This document shows, in pieces, positions 14,352 to 27,880 of a stretch of 64,000 nt of DNA. This DNA comes from Sympetrum striolatum (lineage: Eukaryota; Arthropoda; Insecta; Odonata; Libellulidae), in assembly GCA_947579665.1 (NCBI GenBank), contig OX388349.1:75830841-75894840 (forward strand), in the 5' to 3' direction. The translations under genes and the position numbers were made by a program. The notes under the pieces were generated by a model. The model worked only from the letters and a program-made list of their open reading frames with translations. It was not told the origin of the DNA and ran no database searches. Position 1 is the stretch's first letter. Each line of letters begins with the position of its first letter.

Positions 14352-15688
14352 TTGCCATTGTTCCAAATATTAATTCATCTGCTCTTATTTCTTACAGTCT
14401 CTCCTTCGCTCTTATTTAGTTCACCTCTCGTCGAACGAACGGGACTGGGACCATACCATGACGAAGAGACTGATGACGACCTTGGGGTGAGAGTACAACC
14501 AGGAAAGAATAAGTACAAATTGCATAGTAATAAAGATTTTATGTAGTTTAGTTTGTTGTAAATAGTCTTTTTGTTTGTTATTGTTTAAAATAGTAATTCA
14601 TTTGCTCCCATTTCTTACTGCCTCTCCTTCGCTCTTATTTAGTTCACCTCTCGTCGAACGAACGGGACTGGGACCAAACCATGACGAAGAGACTGATGAC
14701 AATCTTTGGGATGGAGTACAACCAGGAAAGAATAAGTACAAAATGCATAGTAATTAAGATTTTACATAGTTTAGTTTGTTTAAATTGTCCTTTTGTTTGC
14801 CATTGTTCCAAATATTAATTCATTTGCTCTTATTTCATACAGTCTCTCCTTCGCTCTTATTTAGTTCACCTCTCGTCGAACGAACGGGACAGGGACCAAA
14901 CCATGACCAAGAGACTGATGACGACATTGCGGAGAGAGTACAACCAGGAAAGAATAAGTACAAAATGCATAGTAATTAAGATTTTACATAGTTTAAATTG
15001 CTGTATATAGTCCTTTTGTTTGTCATTGTTCCAAATATTAATTAATTTGCTCTTATTTCTTACAGTCTCTCCTTCGCTCTTATTTAGTTCACCTCTCGTC
15101 GAACGAACGGGACTGGGACCAAACCATGACGAAGAGACTGATGACGACCTTGGGGAGAGAGTACAACCAGGAAGGAATAAGTACAAAATGCATAGTAATT
15201 AAGATTTTACATAGTTTAATTTGCTGTAAATAGTCCTTTTGTTTGCCATTGTTCAAAATATTAATTAATTTGCTCTTATTTCTTACAGTCTCTCCTTCGC
15301 TCTTATTTAGTTCACCTCTCGTCGTACGAACGGGACTGGGACCAAACAATGACCAAGAGACTGATGACGACCTTGGGGAGAGAGTACAACCAGGAAAGAA
15401 TAAGTACAAAATGCATAGTAATTAAGATTTTACATAGTTTAATTTGCTGTAAATAGTCCTTTTGTTTGCCATTGTTCAAAATATTAATTAATTTGCTCTT
15501 ATTTCTTACAGTCTCTCCTTCGCTCTTATTTAGTTCACCTCTCGTCGAACGAACGGGACTGGGACCAAACCATGACCAAGAGACTGATGACGACCTTGGG
15601 GAGAGAGTACAACCAGGAAAGAATAAGTATAAAATGCATAGTAATTAAGATTTTACATAGTTCAATTTGCTGTAAATAGTCCTTTTGT
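14352..15688. repeat. Six-unit higher-order repeat, 1337 bp, copy 1
   Basis: Unit order is A-B-C-D-F-F, with the A start at 14352 and the next A at 15689, exactly 1337 bp later. F units carry ccattgttcaaaatatt, usually with gaccaagagactg. Compared with the following copy, the sixth unit is a second F and not the E type with ctaacgggactggg. Confidence 0.9.
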
Positions 15689-17025
15689 TTGCCATTGTTC
15701 CAAATATTAATTCATTTGCTCTTATTTCTTACAGTCTCTCCTTCGCTCTTATTTAGTTCACCTCTCGTCGAACGAACGGGACTGGGACCATACCATGACG
15801 AAGAGACTGATGACGACCTTGGGGTGAGAGTACAACCAGGAAAGAATAAGTACAAATTGCATAGTAATAAAGATTTTATGTAGTTTAGTTTGTTGTAAAT
15901 AGTCTTTTTGTTTGCTATTGTTTAAAATAGTAATTCATTTGCTCCCATTTCTTACTGCCTCTCCTTCGCTCTTATTTAGTTCACCTCTCGTCGAACGAAC
16001 GGGACTGGGACCAAACCATGACGAAGAGACTGATGACAATCTTTGGGATGGAGTACAACCAGGAAAGAATAAGTACAAAATGCATAGTAATTATTATTTT
16101 ACATAGTTTAGTTTGTTTAAATTGTCCTTTTGTTTGCCATTGTTCCAAATATTAATTCATTTGCTCTTATTTCTTACAGTCTCTCCTTCGCTCTTATTTA
16201 GTTCACCTCTCGTCGAACGAACGGGACTGGGGCCAAACCATGACCAAGAGACTGATGACGACATTGCGGAGAGAGTACAACCAGGAAAGAATAAGTACAA
16301 AATGCATAGTAATTAAGATTTTACATAGTTTAAATTGCTGTATATAGTCCTTTTGTTTGTCATTGTTCCAAATATTAATTAATTTGCTCTTATTTCTTAC
16401 AGTCTCTCCTTCGCTTTTATTTAGTTCACCTCTCGTCGAACGAACGGGACTGGGACCAAACCATGACGAAGAGACTGATGACGACCTTGGGGAGAGAGTA
16501 CAACCAGGAAGGAATAAGTACAAAATGCATAGTAATTAAGATTTTACATAGTTTAATTTGCTGTAAATAGTCCTTTTGTTTGCCTTTGTTCAAAATATTA
16601 ATTAATTTGCTCTTATTTCTTACAGTCTCTCCTTCGCTCTTATTTAGTTCACCTCTTGTCGAACGAACGGGACTGGGACCAAACAATGACCAAGAGACTG
16701 ATGACGACCTTGGGGAGAGAGTACAACCAGGAAAGAATAAGTACAAAATGCATAGTAATTAAGATTTTACATAGTTCAATTTGCTGTAAATAGTCCTATT
16801 GTTTGCCATTGTTCCAAATATTAATTAATTTGCTCTTATTTCTTACAGTCTCTCCTTCGCTCTTATTTAGTTCACCTCTCGTCGAACTAACGGGACTGGG
16901 ACTAAACCAAGACGAAGAGACTGATGACGACCTTGGAAAGAGAGTACAACCAGGAAAGAATAAGTACAAAATGCATAGTAATTAAGATTTTACATAGATT
17001 AATTTGCTGTAAATAGTCCTTTTGT
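15689..17025. repeat. Six-unit higher-order repeat, 1337 bp, copy 2
   Basis: Unit order is A-B-C-D-F-E. Unit A starts at 15689 and the next A-like unit at 17026, again 1337 bp apart. The E unit at 16803 carries gtcgaactaacggg and ccttggaaagag. Unit-by-unit agreement with the previous copy is very close in A to D. Confidence 0.9.
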
Positions 17026-18139
17026 TTGCCATTGTTCCAAATATTAATTCATTTGCTCTTTTTTCATACTGCCTCTCCTTCGCTCTTATTTAGTTCACCT
17101 CTCGTCGAACGAACGGGACTGGGACCATACCATGACGAAGAGACTGATGACGACCGTGGGGTGAGAGTACAACCAGGAAAGAATAAGTACAAATTGCATA
17201 GTAATAAAGATTTTATGTAGTTTAGTTTGTTGTAAATAGTCTTTTTGTTTGCTATTGTTTAAAATAGTAATTCATTTGCTCCCATTTCTTACTGCCTCTC
17301 CTTCGCTCTTATTTAGTTCACCTCTCGTCGAACGAACGGGACTGGGACCAAACCATGACGAAGAGACCGATGACGATCTTTGGGATGGAGTACAACCAGG
17401 AAAGAATAAGTACAAAATGCATAGTAATTAAGATTTTACATAGTTTAGTTTGTTTAAATTGTCCTTTTGTGTGCCATTGTTCCATATATTAATTCATTTG
17501 CTCTTATTTCTTACTGTCTCTCCTTCACTCTTATTTAGTTCACCTCTCGTCGAACGAACGGGACTGGGACCAAATCATGACCAAGAGACTGATGACGACA
17601 TTGGGGAGAGAGTACAACCAGAAAGGAATAAGTACAACATGCATAGTAATTAAGATTTTACATAGTTTAATTTGCTGTAAATAGTCCTTTTGTTTGCCAT
17701 TGTTCAAAATATTAATTAATTTGCTCTTATTTCTTACAGTCTCTCCTTTGCTCTTATTTAGTTCGGCTCTCGTCGAACGAACGGGACTGGGACCAAACCA
17801 TGACCAAGAGACTGATGACGACCTTGGGGAGAGAGTACAACCAGGAAAGAATAAGTACAAAATGCATAGTAATTAAGATTTTACATAGTTCAATTTGCTG
17901 TAAATAGTCCTATTGTTTGCCATTGTTCCAAATATTAATTAATTTGCTCTTATTTCTTACAGTCTCTCCTTCGCTCTTATTTAGTTCACCTCTCGTCGAA
18001 CTAACGGGACTGGGACTAAACCAAGACGAAGAGACTGATGACGACCTTGGAAAGAGAGTACAACCAGGAAAGAATAAGTACAAAATGCATAGTAATTAAG
18101 ATTTTACATAGATTAATTTGCTGTAAATAGTCCTTTTGT
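17026..18139. repeat. Five-unit variant of the higher-order repeat, 1114 bp
   Basis: This copy has an A-like unit (ttttttcatactgcc acceptor), B, a different third unit with cagaaaggaataag, an F unit and an E unit. The next A begins at 18140, 1114 bp on, so one unit is missing and another is replaced relative to the six-unit copies. Its acceptor ends CTG in place of CAG in the first three units. Confidence 0.88.
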
Positions 18140-19476
18140 TTGCCATTGTTCCAAATATTAATTCATCTGCTCTTATTTCTTACAGTCTCTCCTTCGCTCT
18201 TATTTAGTTCACCTCTCGTCGAACGAACGGGACTGGGACCATACCATGACGAAGAGACTGATGACGACCTTGGGGTGAGAGTACAACCAGGAAAGAATAA
18301 GTACAAATTGCATAGTAATAAAGATTTTATGTAGTTTAGTTTGTTGTAAATAGTCTTTTTGTTTGTTATTGTTTAAAATAGTAATTCATTTGCTCCCATT
18401 TCTTACTGCCTCTCCTTCGCTCTTATTTAGTTCACCTCTCGTCGAACGAACGGGACTGGGACCAAACCATGACGAAGAGACTGATGACGATCTTTGTGAT
18501 GGAGTACAACCAGGAAAGAATAAGTACAAAATGCATAGTAATTAAAATTTTACATAGATTAGTTTGTTTAAATTGTCCTTTTGTTTGCCATTGTTCCAAA
18601 TATTAATTCATTTGCTCTTATTTCTTACAGTCTCTCCTTCGCTCTTATTTAGTTCACCTCTCGTCGAACGAACGGGACAGGGACCAAACCATGACCAAGA
18701 GACTGATGACGACATTGCGGAGAGAGTACAACCAGGAAAGAATAAGTACAAAATGCATAGTAATTAAGATTTTACATAGTTTAAATTGCTGTATATAGTC
18801 CTTTTGTTTGTCATTGTTCCAAATATTAATTAATTTGCTCTTATTTCTTACAGTCTCTCCTTCGCTCTTATTTAGTTCACCTCTCGTCGAACGAACGGGA
18901 CTGGGACCAAACCATGACGAAGAGACTGATGACGACCTTGGGGAGAGAGTACAACCAGGAAGGAATAAGTACAAAATGCATAGTAATTAAGATTATACAT
19001 AGTTTAATTTGCTGTAAATAGTCCTTTTGTTTGCCATTGTTCAAAATATTAATTAATTTGCTCTTATTTCTTACAGTCTCTCCTTCGCTCTTATTTAGTT
19101 CACCTCTCGTCGAACGAACGGGACTGGGACCAAACAATGACCAAGAGACTGATGACGACCTTGGGGAGAGAGTACAACCAGGAAAGAATAAGTACAAAAT
19201 GCATAGTAATTAAGATTTTACATAGTTCAATTTGCTGTAAATAGTCCTATTGTTTGCCATTGTTCCAAATATTAATTAATTTGCTCTTATTTCTTACAGT
19301 CTCTCCTTCGCTCTTATTTAGTTCACCTCTCGTCGAACTAACGGGACTGGGACTAAACCATGACAAAGAGACTGATGACGACCTTGGGGAGAGAGTACAA
19401 CCAGGAAAGAATAAGTACAAAATGCATAGTAATTAAGATTTTACATAGATTAATTTGCTGTAAATAGTCCTTTTGT
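18140..19476. repeat. Six-unit higher-order repeat, 1337 bp, copy 3
   Basis: Order A-B-C-D-F-E with the same unit markers. The next A-like unit is at 19477. The E unit at 19254 has catgacaaagag, unlike the caagacgaagag of other E units. Close agreement with 15689-17025 suggests exchange between copies at the level of the whole six-unit block. Confidence 0.9.
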
Positions 19477-20144
19477 TTGCCATTGTTCCAAATATTAATT
19501 CATTTGCTCTTTTTTCATACTGCCTCTCCTTCGCTCTTATTTAGTTCGCCTCTCGTCGAACGAACGGGACTGGGACCATACCATGACGAAGAGACTGATG
19601 ACGACCTTGGGGTGAGAGTACAACCAGGAAAGAATAAGTACAAATTGCATAGTAATAAAGATTTTATGTAGTTTAGTTTGTTGTAAATAGTCTTTTTGTT
19701 TGCTATTGTTTAAAATAGTAATTCATTTGCTCCCATTTCTTACTGCCTCTCCTTCGCTCTTATTTAGTTCACCTCTCGTCGAACGAACGGGACTGGGACC
19801 AAACCATGACGAAGAGACTGATGACGATCTTTGGGATGGAGTACAACCAGGAAAGAATAAGTACAAAATGCATAGTAATTAAGATTTTACATAGTTTAGT
19901 TTGTTTAAATTGTCCTTTTGTTTGCCATTGTTCCATATATTAATTCATTTGCTCTTATTTCTTACTGTCTCTCCTTCGCTCTTATTTAGTTCACCTCTCG
20001 TCGAACGAACGGGACTGGGACCAAACCATGACGAAGATACTGATGACGACCTTGGGGAGAGAGTACAACCAGGAAGGAATAAGTACAAAATGCATAGTAA
20101 TTAAGATTTTACATAGTTTAATTTGCTGTAAATAGTCCTTTTGT
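19477..20144. repeat. Partial higher-order repeat (three units)
   Basis: A-like and B units are followed at 19901 by a unit with gaagatactgatg and ccaggaaggaataag, the same kind found at 21238 and 27487. The six-unit order is then broken by the trimer that begins at 20145, so this copy is truncated at a unit boundary. Confidence 0.87.
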
Positions 20145-20790
20145 TTGCCATTGTTCAAAATATTAATTAATTTGCTCTTATTTCTTACAGTATTTTCTTC
20201 GCTCTTATTTAGTTCACTTCTCGTCGAAAGAACGGGACTGGGACTAAATCATGACGAAGAGACTGATGACGACCTTGGGAAGAGAGTACAACCAGGAAAG
20301 AATAAGTACAAAATGCATAGTAATTAAGATTTTACATAGTTTAATTTGCTGTAAATAGTCCATTTGTTTGCCATTATTCCATATATTATTTTATTTGCTA
20401 TTATTTCTTAATGTCTCTCCTTCACTCTTATTTAGTTCATCTCTCGTCCAACGACCAGGACTGGGACTAAACCATGACGAAGAGACTGATGACGACCTTG
20501 GGGAGAGAGTACAACCTGGAAAGAATAAGTACAAAATGCATAGTAATTAAGATTTTACATATTTTAATTTGCTGTAAATAGTCCTTTTGTTTGCCATTGT
20601 TCCAAATATTAATTAATTTGCTCTTATTTCTTACAGTCTCTCCTTCGCTCTTATTTAGTTCACCTCTCGTCCAACGAAAGGGACTGGGACTAAACCATGA
20701 CGAAGAGACTGATGACGACCTTGGGGAGAGAGTACAACCAGGAAAGAATAAGTACAAAATGCATAGTAATTACGATTTTACATAGTATAA
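20145..20790. repeat. Three-unit block T1-T2-T3, copy 1
   Basis: T1 has cagtattttcttcgc. T2 has cattattccatatatt and the acceptor-less ttcttaatgtctctcc. T3 has gtccaacgaaaggg. The same trio recurs in order at 23711 and 27722, and T2-T3 recurs near 45525-45930. In T2 the AG before the exon-like block is lost. Confidence 0.88.
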
Positions 20791-21240
20791 TTTGCTGTAA
20801 ATAGTCCTTTTTTTTGCCATTGTTCCAAATATTAATTAATTTGCTCTTATTTCTTACAGTCTCTCCTTCGCTCTTATTTAGTTCACCTCTCGTCGAATGA
20901 ACGGGACTGGGACTAAATCATTACGAAGAGACTGATGACGACCTTGGGGAGAGAGTACAACCAGGAATGAATAAGTACAAAATGCATAGTAATTAAGATT
21001 TTACATAGTTTAATTTGCTGTAAATAGTCCTTTTGTTTGCCATTGTTCCAAATATTAATTAATTTGCTGCCATTTCTTACTGCCTCTCCTTCGCTCTTAT
21101 TTAGTTCACCTCTCGTCGAACGAACGGGACTGGGACCAAACCATGACGAAGAGACTGATGACGATCTTTGGGATGGAGTACAACCAGGAAAGAATAAGTA
21201 CAAAATGCATAGTAATTAAGATTTTACATAGTTTAGTTTG
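20790..21240. repeat. Array segment containing a chimeric monomer
   Basis: The unit at 21037 starts like the ordinary ccaaatattaattaattt type. Near 21069 it switches to the B type (gccatttcttactgcc, then tttgggatggag). The join keeps the 223-bp register, as expected for unequal crossover or conversion between two different units. The unit at 20814 has tttttttgcc, with T where most units have G. Confidence 0.85.
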
Positions 21241-22820
21241 TTTAAATTGTCCTTTTGTTTGCCATTGTTCCATATATTAATTCATTTGCTCTTATTTCTT
21301 ACTGTCTCTCCTTCGCTCTTATTTAGTTCACCTCTCGTCGAACGAACGGGACTGGGACCAAACCATGACGAAGATACTGATGACGACCTTGGGGAGAGAG
21401 TACAACCAGGAAGGAATAAGTACAAAATGCATAGTAATTAAGATTTTACATAGTTTAATTTGCTGTAAATAGTCCTTTTGTTTGCCATTGTTCAAAATAT
21501 TAATTAATTTGCTCTTATTTCTTACAGTCTTTTCTTCGCTCTTATTTAGTTCACCTCTCGTCGAAAGAACGGGACTGGGACTAAATCATGACGAAGAGAC
21601 TGATGACGACCTTGGGGAGAGAGTACAACCAGGAAAGAATTAGTACAAAATGCATAGTAATTAAGATTTTACATAGTTAAATTTGCTGTAAATAGTCCTT
21701 TTGTTTTCCATTGTTCCAAATATTAATTCATTTGCTCTTATTTCTTACAGTCTCTCCTTCACTCTTATTTAGTTCACCTCTCGTCGAACGAACGGGACTT
21801 GGACCAAACCATGACGAAGAGACTGATGTCGACCTTGAGGGGAGAGTACAACCAGGAAAGAATAAGTACAAAATGCCTAGTAATTAAGATTTTACATAGT
21901 TTAATTTGCTATAAGTAGTCCTTTTGTTTGCTATTGTTGCAAATATTAATTAATTTGCTCTTATTTCTTACAGTCTCTCCTTCGCTCTTATTTAGTTCAC
22001 CTCTCGTCGAACGAACGGGACTGGGACCAAACCATGACGAAGAGACTGATGACGACATTGGGGAGAGACTACAACCAGGAAAGAATAAGTACAAAATGCA
22101 TTGTAATTAAGATTTTACATAGTTTAATTTGCTATAAATAGTCCTTTTGTTTGCCAATATTCCAAATATTAATTCATTTGCTCTTATTTCTTACAGTCTC
22201 TCCTTTGCTCTTATTTAGTTCACCTCTCGTCGAACGAACGGGACTGGGACCAAATCATGACCAAGAGACTGATGACGACATTGGGGAGAGAGTACAACCA
22301 GAAAGGAATAAGTACAACATGCATAGTAATTAAGATTTTACATAGTTTAATTTGCTGTAAATAGTCCTTTTGTTTGCCATTGTTCAAAATATTAATTAAT
22401 TTGCTCTTATTTCTTACAGTCTCTCCTTTGCTCTTATTTAGTTCACCTCTCGTCGAACGAACGGGACTGGGACCAAACCATGACCAAGAGACTGATGACG
22501 ACCTTGGGGAGAGAGTACAACCAGGAAAGAATAAGTACAAAATGCATAGTAATTAAGATTTTACATAGTTCAATTTGCTGTAAATAGTCCTATTGTTTGC
22601 CATTGTTCCAAATATTAATTAATTTGCTCTTATTTCTTACAGTCTCTCCTTCGCTCTTATTTAGTTCACCTCTCGTCGAACTAACGGGACTGGGACTAAA
22701 CCAAGACGAAGAGACTGATGACGACCTTGGAAAGTGAGTACAACCAGGAAAGAATAAGTACAAAATGCATAGTAATTAAGATTTTACATAGATTAATTTG
22801 CTGTAAATAGTCCTTTTGTT
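21240..22820. repeat. Second copy of the segment at 12790-14350 (offset 8468 bp)
   Basis: Units at 21928, 22151, 22374 and 22597 match those at 13460, 13683, 13906 and 14129 at a constant 8468-bp offset. The matches include rare markers such as gatgtcgacc, caatattcc in the AT-rich half, and aaggaataagtacaac. The matching stretch begins near 21368 and continues to about 23590, about ten units in all. Confidence 0.9.
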
Positions 22821-23710
22821 TGCCATTGTTCCAAATATTAATTCATCTGCTCTTATTTCTTACAGTCTCACCTTCGCTCTTATTTAGTTCACCTCTCGTC
22901 GAACGAACGGGACTGGGACCATACCATGACGAAGAGACTGATGACGACCTTGGGGTGAGAGTACAACCAGGAAAGAATAAGTACAAATTGCATAGTAATA
23001 AAGATTTTATGTAGTTTAGTTTGTTGTAAATAGTCTTTTTGTTTGTTATTGTTTAAAATAGTAATTCATTTGCTCCCATTTCTTACTGCCTCTCCTTCGC
23101 TCTTATTTAGTTCACCTCTCGTCGAACGAACGGGACTGGGACCAAACCATGACGAAGAGACTGATGACGATCTTTGGGATGGAGTACAACCAGGAAAGAA
23201 TAAGTACAAAATGCATAGTAATTAAAATTTTACATAGATTAGTTTGTTTAAATTGTCCTTTTGTTTGCCATTGTTCCAAATATTAATTCATTTGCTCTTA
23301 TTTCTTACAGTCTCTCCTTCGCTCTTATTTAGTTCACCTCTCGTCGAACGAACGGGACAGGGACCAAACCATGACCAAGAGACTGATGACGACATTGCGG
23401 AGAGAGTACAACCAGGAAAGAATAAGTACAAAATGCATAGTAATTAAGATTTTACATAGTTTAAATTGCTGTATATAGTCCTTTTGTTTGTCATTGTTCC
23501 AAATATTAATTAATTTGCTCTTATTTCTTACAGTCTCTCCTTCGCTCTTATTTAGTTCACCTCTCGTCGAACGAACGGGACTGGGACCAAACAATGACCA
23601 AGAGACTGATGACGACCTTGGGGAGAGAGTACAACCAGGAAAGAATAAGTACAAAATGCATAGTAATTAAGATTTTACATAGTTTAATTTGCTGTAAATA
23701 GTCCTTTTGT
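22820..23710. repeat. A-B-C-D series with a chimeric last unit
   Basis: Units A, B and C match 14352-14979. The fourth unit (23488) starts as D, with ttgtcattgttcc, and ends as F, with aaacaatgaccaag and ccaggaaagaataag. The switch lies in the exon-like block near 23590. It coincides with the end of the 8468-bp-offset duplication, so it is a likely crossover point. Confidence 0.88.
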
Positions 23711-24360
23711 TTGCCATTGTTCAAAATATTAATTAATTTGCTCTTATTTCTTACAGTATTTTCTTCGCTCTTATTTAGTTCACCTCTCGTCGAAAGAACG
23801 GGACTGGGACTAAATCATGACGAAGAGACTGATGACGACCTTGGGGAGAGAGTACAACCAGGAAAGAATAAGTACAAAATGCATAGTAATTAAGATTTTA
23901 CATAGTTTAATTTGCTGTAAATAGTCCATTTGTTTGCCATTATTCCATATATTATTTTATTTGCTATTATTTCTTAATGTCTCTCCTTCGCTCTTATTTA
24001 GTTCATCTCTCGTCCAACGAACAGGACTGGGACTAAACCATGACGAAGAGACTGATGACGACCTTGGGGAGAGAGTACAACCTGGAAAGAATAAGTACAA
24101 AATGCATAGTAATTAAGATTTTACATATTTTAATTTGCTGTAAATAGTCCTTTTGTTTGCCATTGTTCCAAATATTAATTAATTTGCTCTTATTTCTTAC
24201 AGTCTCTCCTTCGCTCTTATTTAGTTCACCTCTCGTCCAACGAAAGGGACTGGGACTAAACCATGACGAAGAGACTGATGACGACCTTGGGGAGAGAGTA
24301 CAACCAGGAAAGAATAAGTACAAAATGCATAGTAATTAAGATTTTGCATAGTTTAATTTG
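23711..24360. repeat. Three-unit block T1-T2-T3, copy 2
   Basis: This repeats 20145-20790 at about 3566 bp offset, with the same rare markers: cagtattttcttcg, cattattccatatatt and gtccaacgaaaggg. The conserved order across three places shows that the trio moves as one block. Confidence 0.9.
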
Positions 24361-26140
24361 CTGTAAATAGTCCCTTTGTTGGCCATTGTTCCAAATATTA
24401 ATTAATTTGCTCTTATTTCTTACAGTCTCTCCTTCGCTCTTATTTAGTTCACCTCTCGTCGAATGAACGGGACTGGGACTAAATCATTACGAAGAGACTG
24501 ATGACGACCTTGGGGAGAGAGTACAACCAGGAATGAATAAGTACAAAATGCATAGTAATTAAGATTTTACATAGTTTAATTTGCTGTAAATAGTCCTTTT
24601 GTTTGCCATTGTTCCAAATATTAATTAATTTGCTCTTATTTCTTACAGTCTCTTCTTCGCTCTTATTTAGTTCACCTCTCGCCGAAAGAACGGGACTGGG
24701 ACTAAATCATGATGAAGAGACTGATGACGACCTTGGGGAGAGAGTACAACCAGGAAAGAATAAGTACAAAATGCATATTAATTACGATTTTACATAGTAT
24801 AATTTGCTGTAAATAGTCCTTTTGTTTGCCATTGTTCCAAATATTAATTAATTTGCTCATATTTCTTACAGTCTCTCCTTCGCTCTTATTTAGTTCACCT
24901 CTCGTCCTACGAACGGCACTGGGACTAAACCATGACGAAGGGACTGATGACGACCTTGGGGAGAGAGTACAACCAGGAAAGAATAAGTACATAATGCATA
25001 GTAATTAAGATTTTGCATAGTATAATTTGCTGTAAATAGTCCTTTTGTTTGCCATTGTTCCAAATATTAATTAATTTGCTCATATTTCTTACAGTCTCTC
25101 CTTCGCTCTTATTTAGTTCACCTCTCGTCCTACGAACGGGACTGGGACTAAACCATGACGAAGGGACTGATGACGACCTTGGGGAGAGAGTACAACCAGG
25201 ATGGAATAAGTACAAAATGCATAGTAATTAAGATTTTACATAGTTTAATTTGCTGTAAATAGTCCTTTTGTTTGCCATTGTTCCAAATATTAATTAATTT
25301 TCTCTTATTTCTTACAGTCTCTCCTTCGCTCTAATTTAGTTCACCTCTCGTCCAACGAACGGGACTGGGACTAAAACATGACGAAGAGACTGATGACGAC
25401 CTTGGGGAGAGAGTACAACCAGGAAAGAATTAGTACATAATGCATAGTAATTAAGATTTTACATAGTTTATATTGCTGTAAATAGTCCTTTTGTTTGCCG
25501 TTGTTCCAAATATTAATTAATTTTCTCTTATTTCTTACAGTCTCTCCTTCGCTCTAATTTAGTTCACCTCTCGTCCAACGAACGGGACTGGGACTAAAAC
25601 ATGACGAAGAGACTGATGACGACCTTGGGGAGAGAGTACAACCAGGAAAGAATTAGTACATAATGCATAGTAATTAAGATTTTACATAGTTTAATTTGCT
25701 ATAAATAGTCCTTTTGTTTGCCATTGTTCCAAATATTAATTAATTTGCTCTTATTTTTACAGTCTCTCCTTCGATCTTACTTAGTTCACCTCTCGTCGAA
25801 CGAACGGGACTGGGAGCTAACCATGACGAAGAAACTGATGACGACATTGGGGAGAGAGTACAACCAGGAAAGAATAAGTACAAAATGCATAGTAATTAAG
25901 ATTTTACATAGTTTAATTTGCTGTAAATAGTCCTTTTGTTTGCCATTGTTCCAAATATTAATTCATTTGCTCCTATTTCTTACAGTCTCTCCTTCGCTCT
26001 TATTTAGTTCACCTCCCGTCGAACGAACAAGACTGGGACCAAATAATGACGAAGAGACTGATGACGACATTGGGGAGAGAGTACAACCAGGAAAGAATAA
26101 GTACAAAATGCATAGTAATTAAGATTTTACATAGTTTAAT
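24360..26140. repeat. Partial copy of the first-family higher-order block
   Basis: Units at 24603, 24826 and 25049 match 3660, 3883 and 4106 (offset 20943). They also match 28837, 29060 and 29283 (offset 4234). Two nearly identical ctctaatttag units stand side by side here (near 25330 and 25555), so this one variant was duplicated locally. The donor-equivalent GT is lost in catattaatt near 24775. Confidence 0.87.
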
Positions 26141-27880
26141 TTGCTGTAAATAGTCCTTTTGTTTGCCATTGTTCCAAATATTAATTCATTTGCTCTTATT
26201 TCTTACAGTCTCTCCTTCGCTCTTATTTAGTTCACCTCTCGTCGAACGAACGGGACTGGGGCCAAACCATGACCAAAAGACTGATGACGACATTGCGGAG
26301 AGAGTACAACCAGGAAAGAATAAGTACAAAATGCATAGTAATTATTATTTTACATAGTTTAATTTGCTGTAAATAGTCCTTTTGTTTGTCATTGTTCCAA
26401 ATATTAATTAAATTGCTTTATTTCTTACAGTCTCTCCTTCGCTCTTATGTAGTTCACCTCTCGTCGAACGAACGGGACTGGGACCAAACCATGACGAAGA
26501 GACTTATGACGACATTGGGGACAGAGTATAACCAGGAAAGAATAAGTACAAAATGCATAGTAATTAAGATTTTACATAGTTTAATTTGCTATAAATAGTC
26601 CTTTTGTTTGCCATTGTTCCAAATATTAATTCATTTGCTCTTATTTCTTACAGTCTCTCCTTCCCTCTTATTTAGTTCACCTCTCGTCGAAAGATCATGA
26701 CTTGGACCAAACCGTGACGAAGAGACTGATGACGACCTTGGGGAGAGAGTACAACCAGGAAAGAATAAGTACAAAATGCATAGTAATTAAGATTTTACAT
26801 AGTTCAATTTGCTGTAAATAGTCCTATTGTTTGCCATTGTTCCAAATATTAATTAATTTGCTCTTATTTCTTACAGTCTCTCCTTCGCTCTTATTTAGTT
26901 CATCTCTCGTCGAACTAACGGGACTGGGACTAAACCAAGACGAAGAGACTGATGACGACCTTGGAAAGAGAGTACAACCAGGAAAGAATAAGTACAAAAT
27001 GCATAGTAATTAAGATTTTACATAGATTAATTTGCTGTAAATAGTCCTTTTGTTTGCCATTGTTCCAAATATTAATTCATTTGCTCTTTTTTCATACTGC
27101 CTCTCCTTCGCTCTTATTTAGTTCACCTCTCGTCGAACGAACGGTACTGGGACCATACCATGACGAAGAGACTGATGACGACCTTGGGGTGAGAGTACAA
27201 CCAGGAAAGAATAATTACAAATTGCATAGTAATAAAGATTTTATGTAGTTTAGTTTGTTGTAAATAGTCTTTTTGTTTGCTATTGTTTATAATAGTAATT
27301 CATTTGCTCCCATTTCTTACTGCCTCTCCTTCGCTCTTATTTAGTTCACCTCTCGTCGAATGAACAGGACTGGGACCAAACCATGACGAAGAGACTGATG
27401 ACGATCTTTGGGATGGAGTACAACCAGGAAAGAATAAGTACAAAATGCATAGTAATTAAGATTTTACATAGTTTAGTTAGTTTAAATTGTCCTTTTGTTT
27501 GCCATTGTTCCATATATTAATTCATTTGCTCATATTTCTTACTGTCTCTCCTTCGCTCTTATTTAGTTCACCTCTCGTCGAACGAATGGGACTGGGACCA
27601 AACCATGACGAAGATACTGATGACGACCTTGGGGAGAGAGTACAACCAGGAAGGAATAAGTACAAAATGCATAGTAATTAAGATTTTACATAGTTTAATT
27701 TGCTGTAAATAGTCCTTTTGTTTGCCATTGTTCAAAATATTAATTAATTTGCTCTTATTTCTTACAGTCTTTCCTTCGCTCTTATTTAGTTCACCTCTCG
27801 TCGAAAGAACGGGACTGGGACTAAATCATGACGAAGAGACTGATGACGACCTTGGGGAGAGAGTACAACCAGGAAAGAAT
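26140..27880. repeat. Block copied at 32155-33880 (offset 6014 bp), copy 1
   Basis: About eight units in fixed order. They start with a gaccaaaagactg unit and then a unit with gcttatttct-type length loss (ttgctttatttc) near 26414. A gatcatgac unit, an E unit, an A-like unit (cggtactggg), a B unit and a gaagatactg unit follow. All recur 6014 bp downstream with few differences, such as agttcatctc near 26900 against agttcacctc. Confidence 0.9.
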
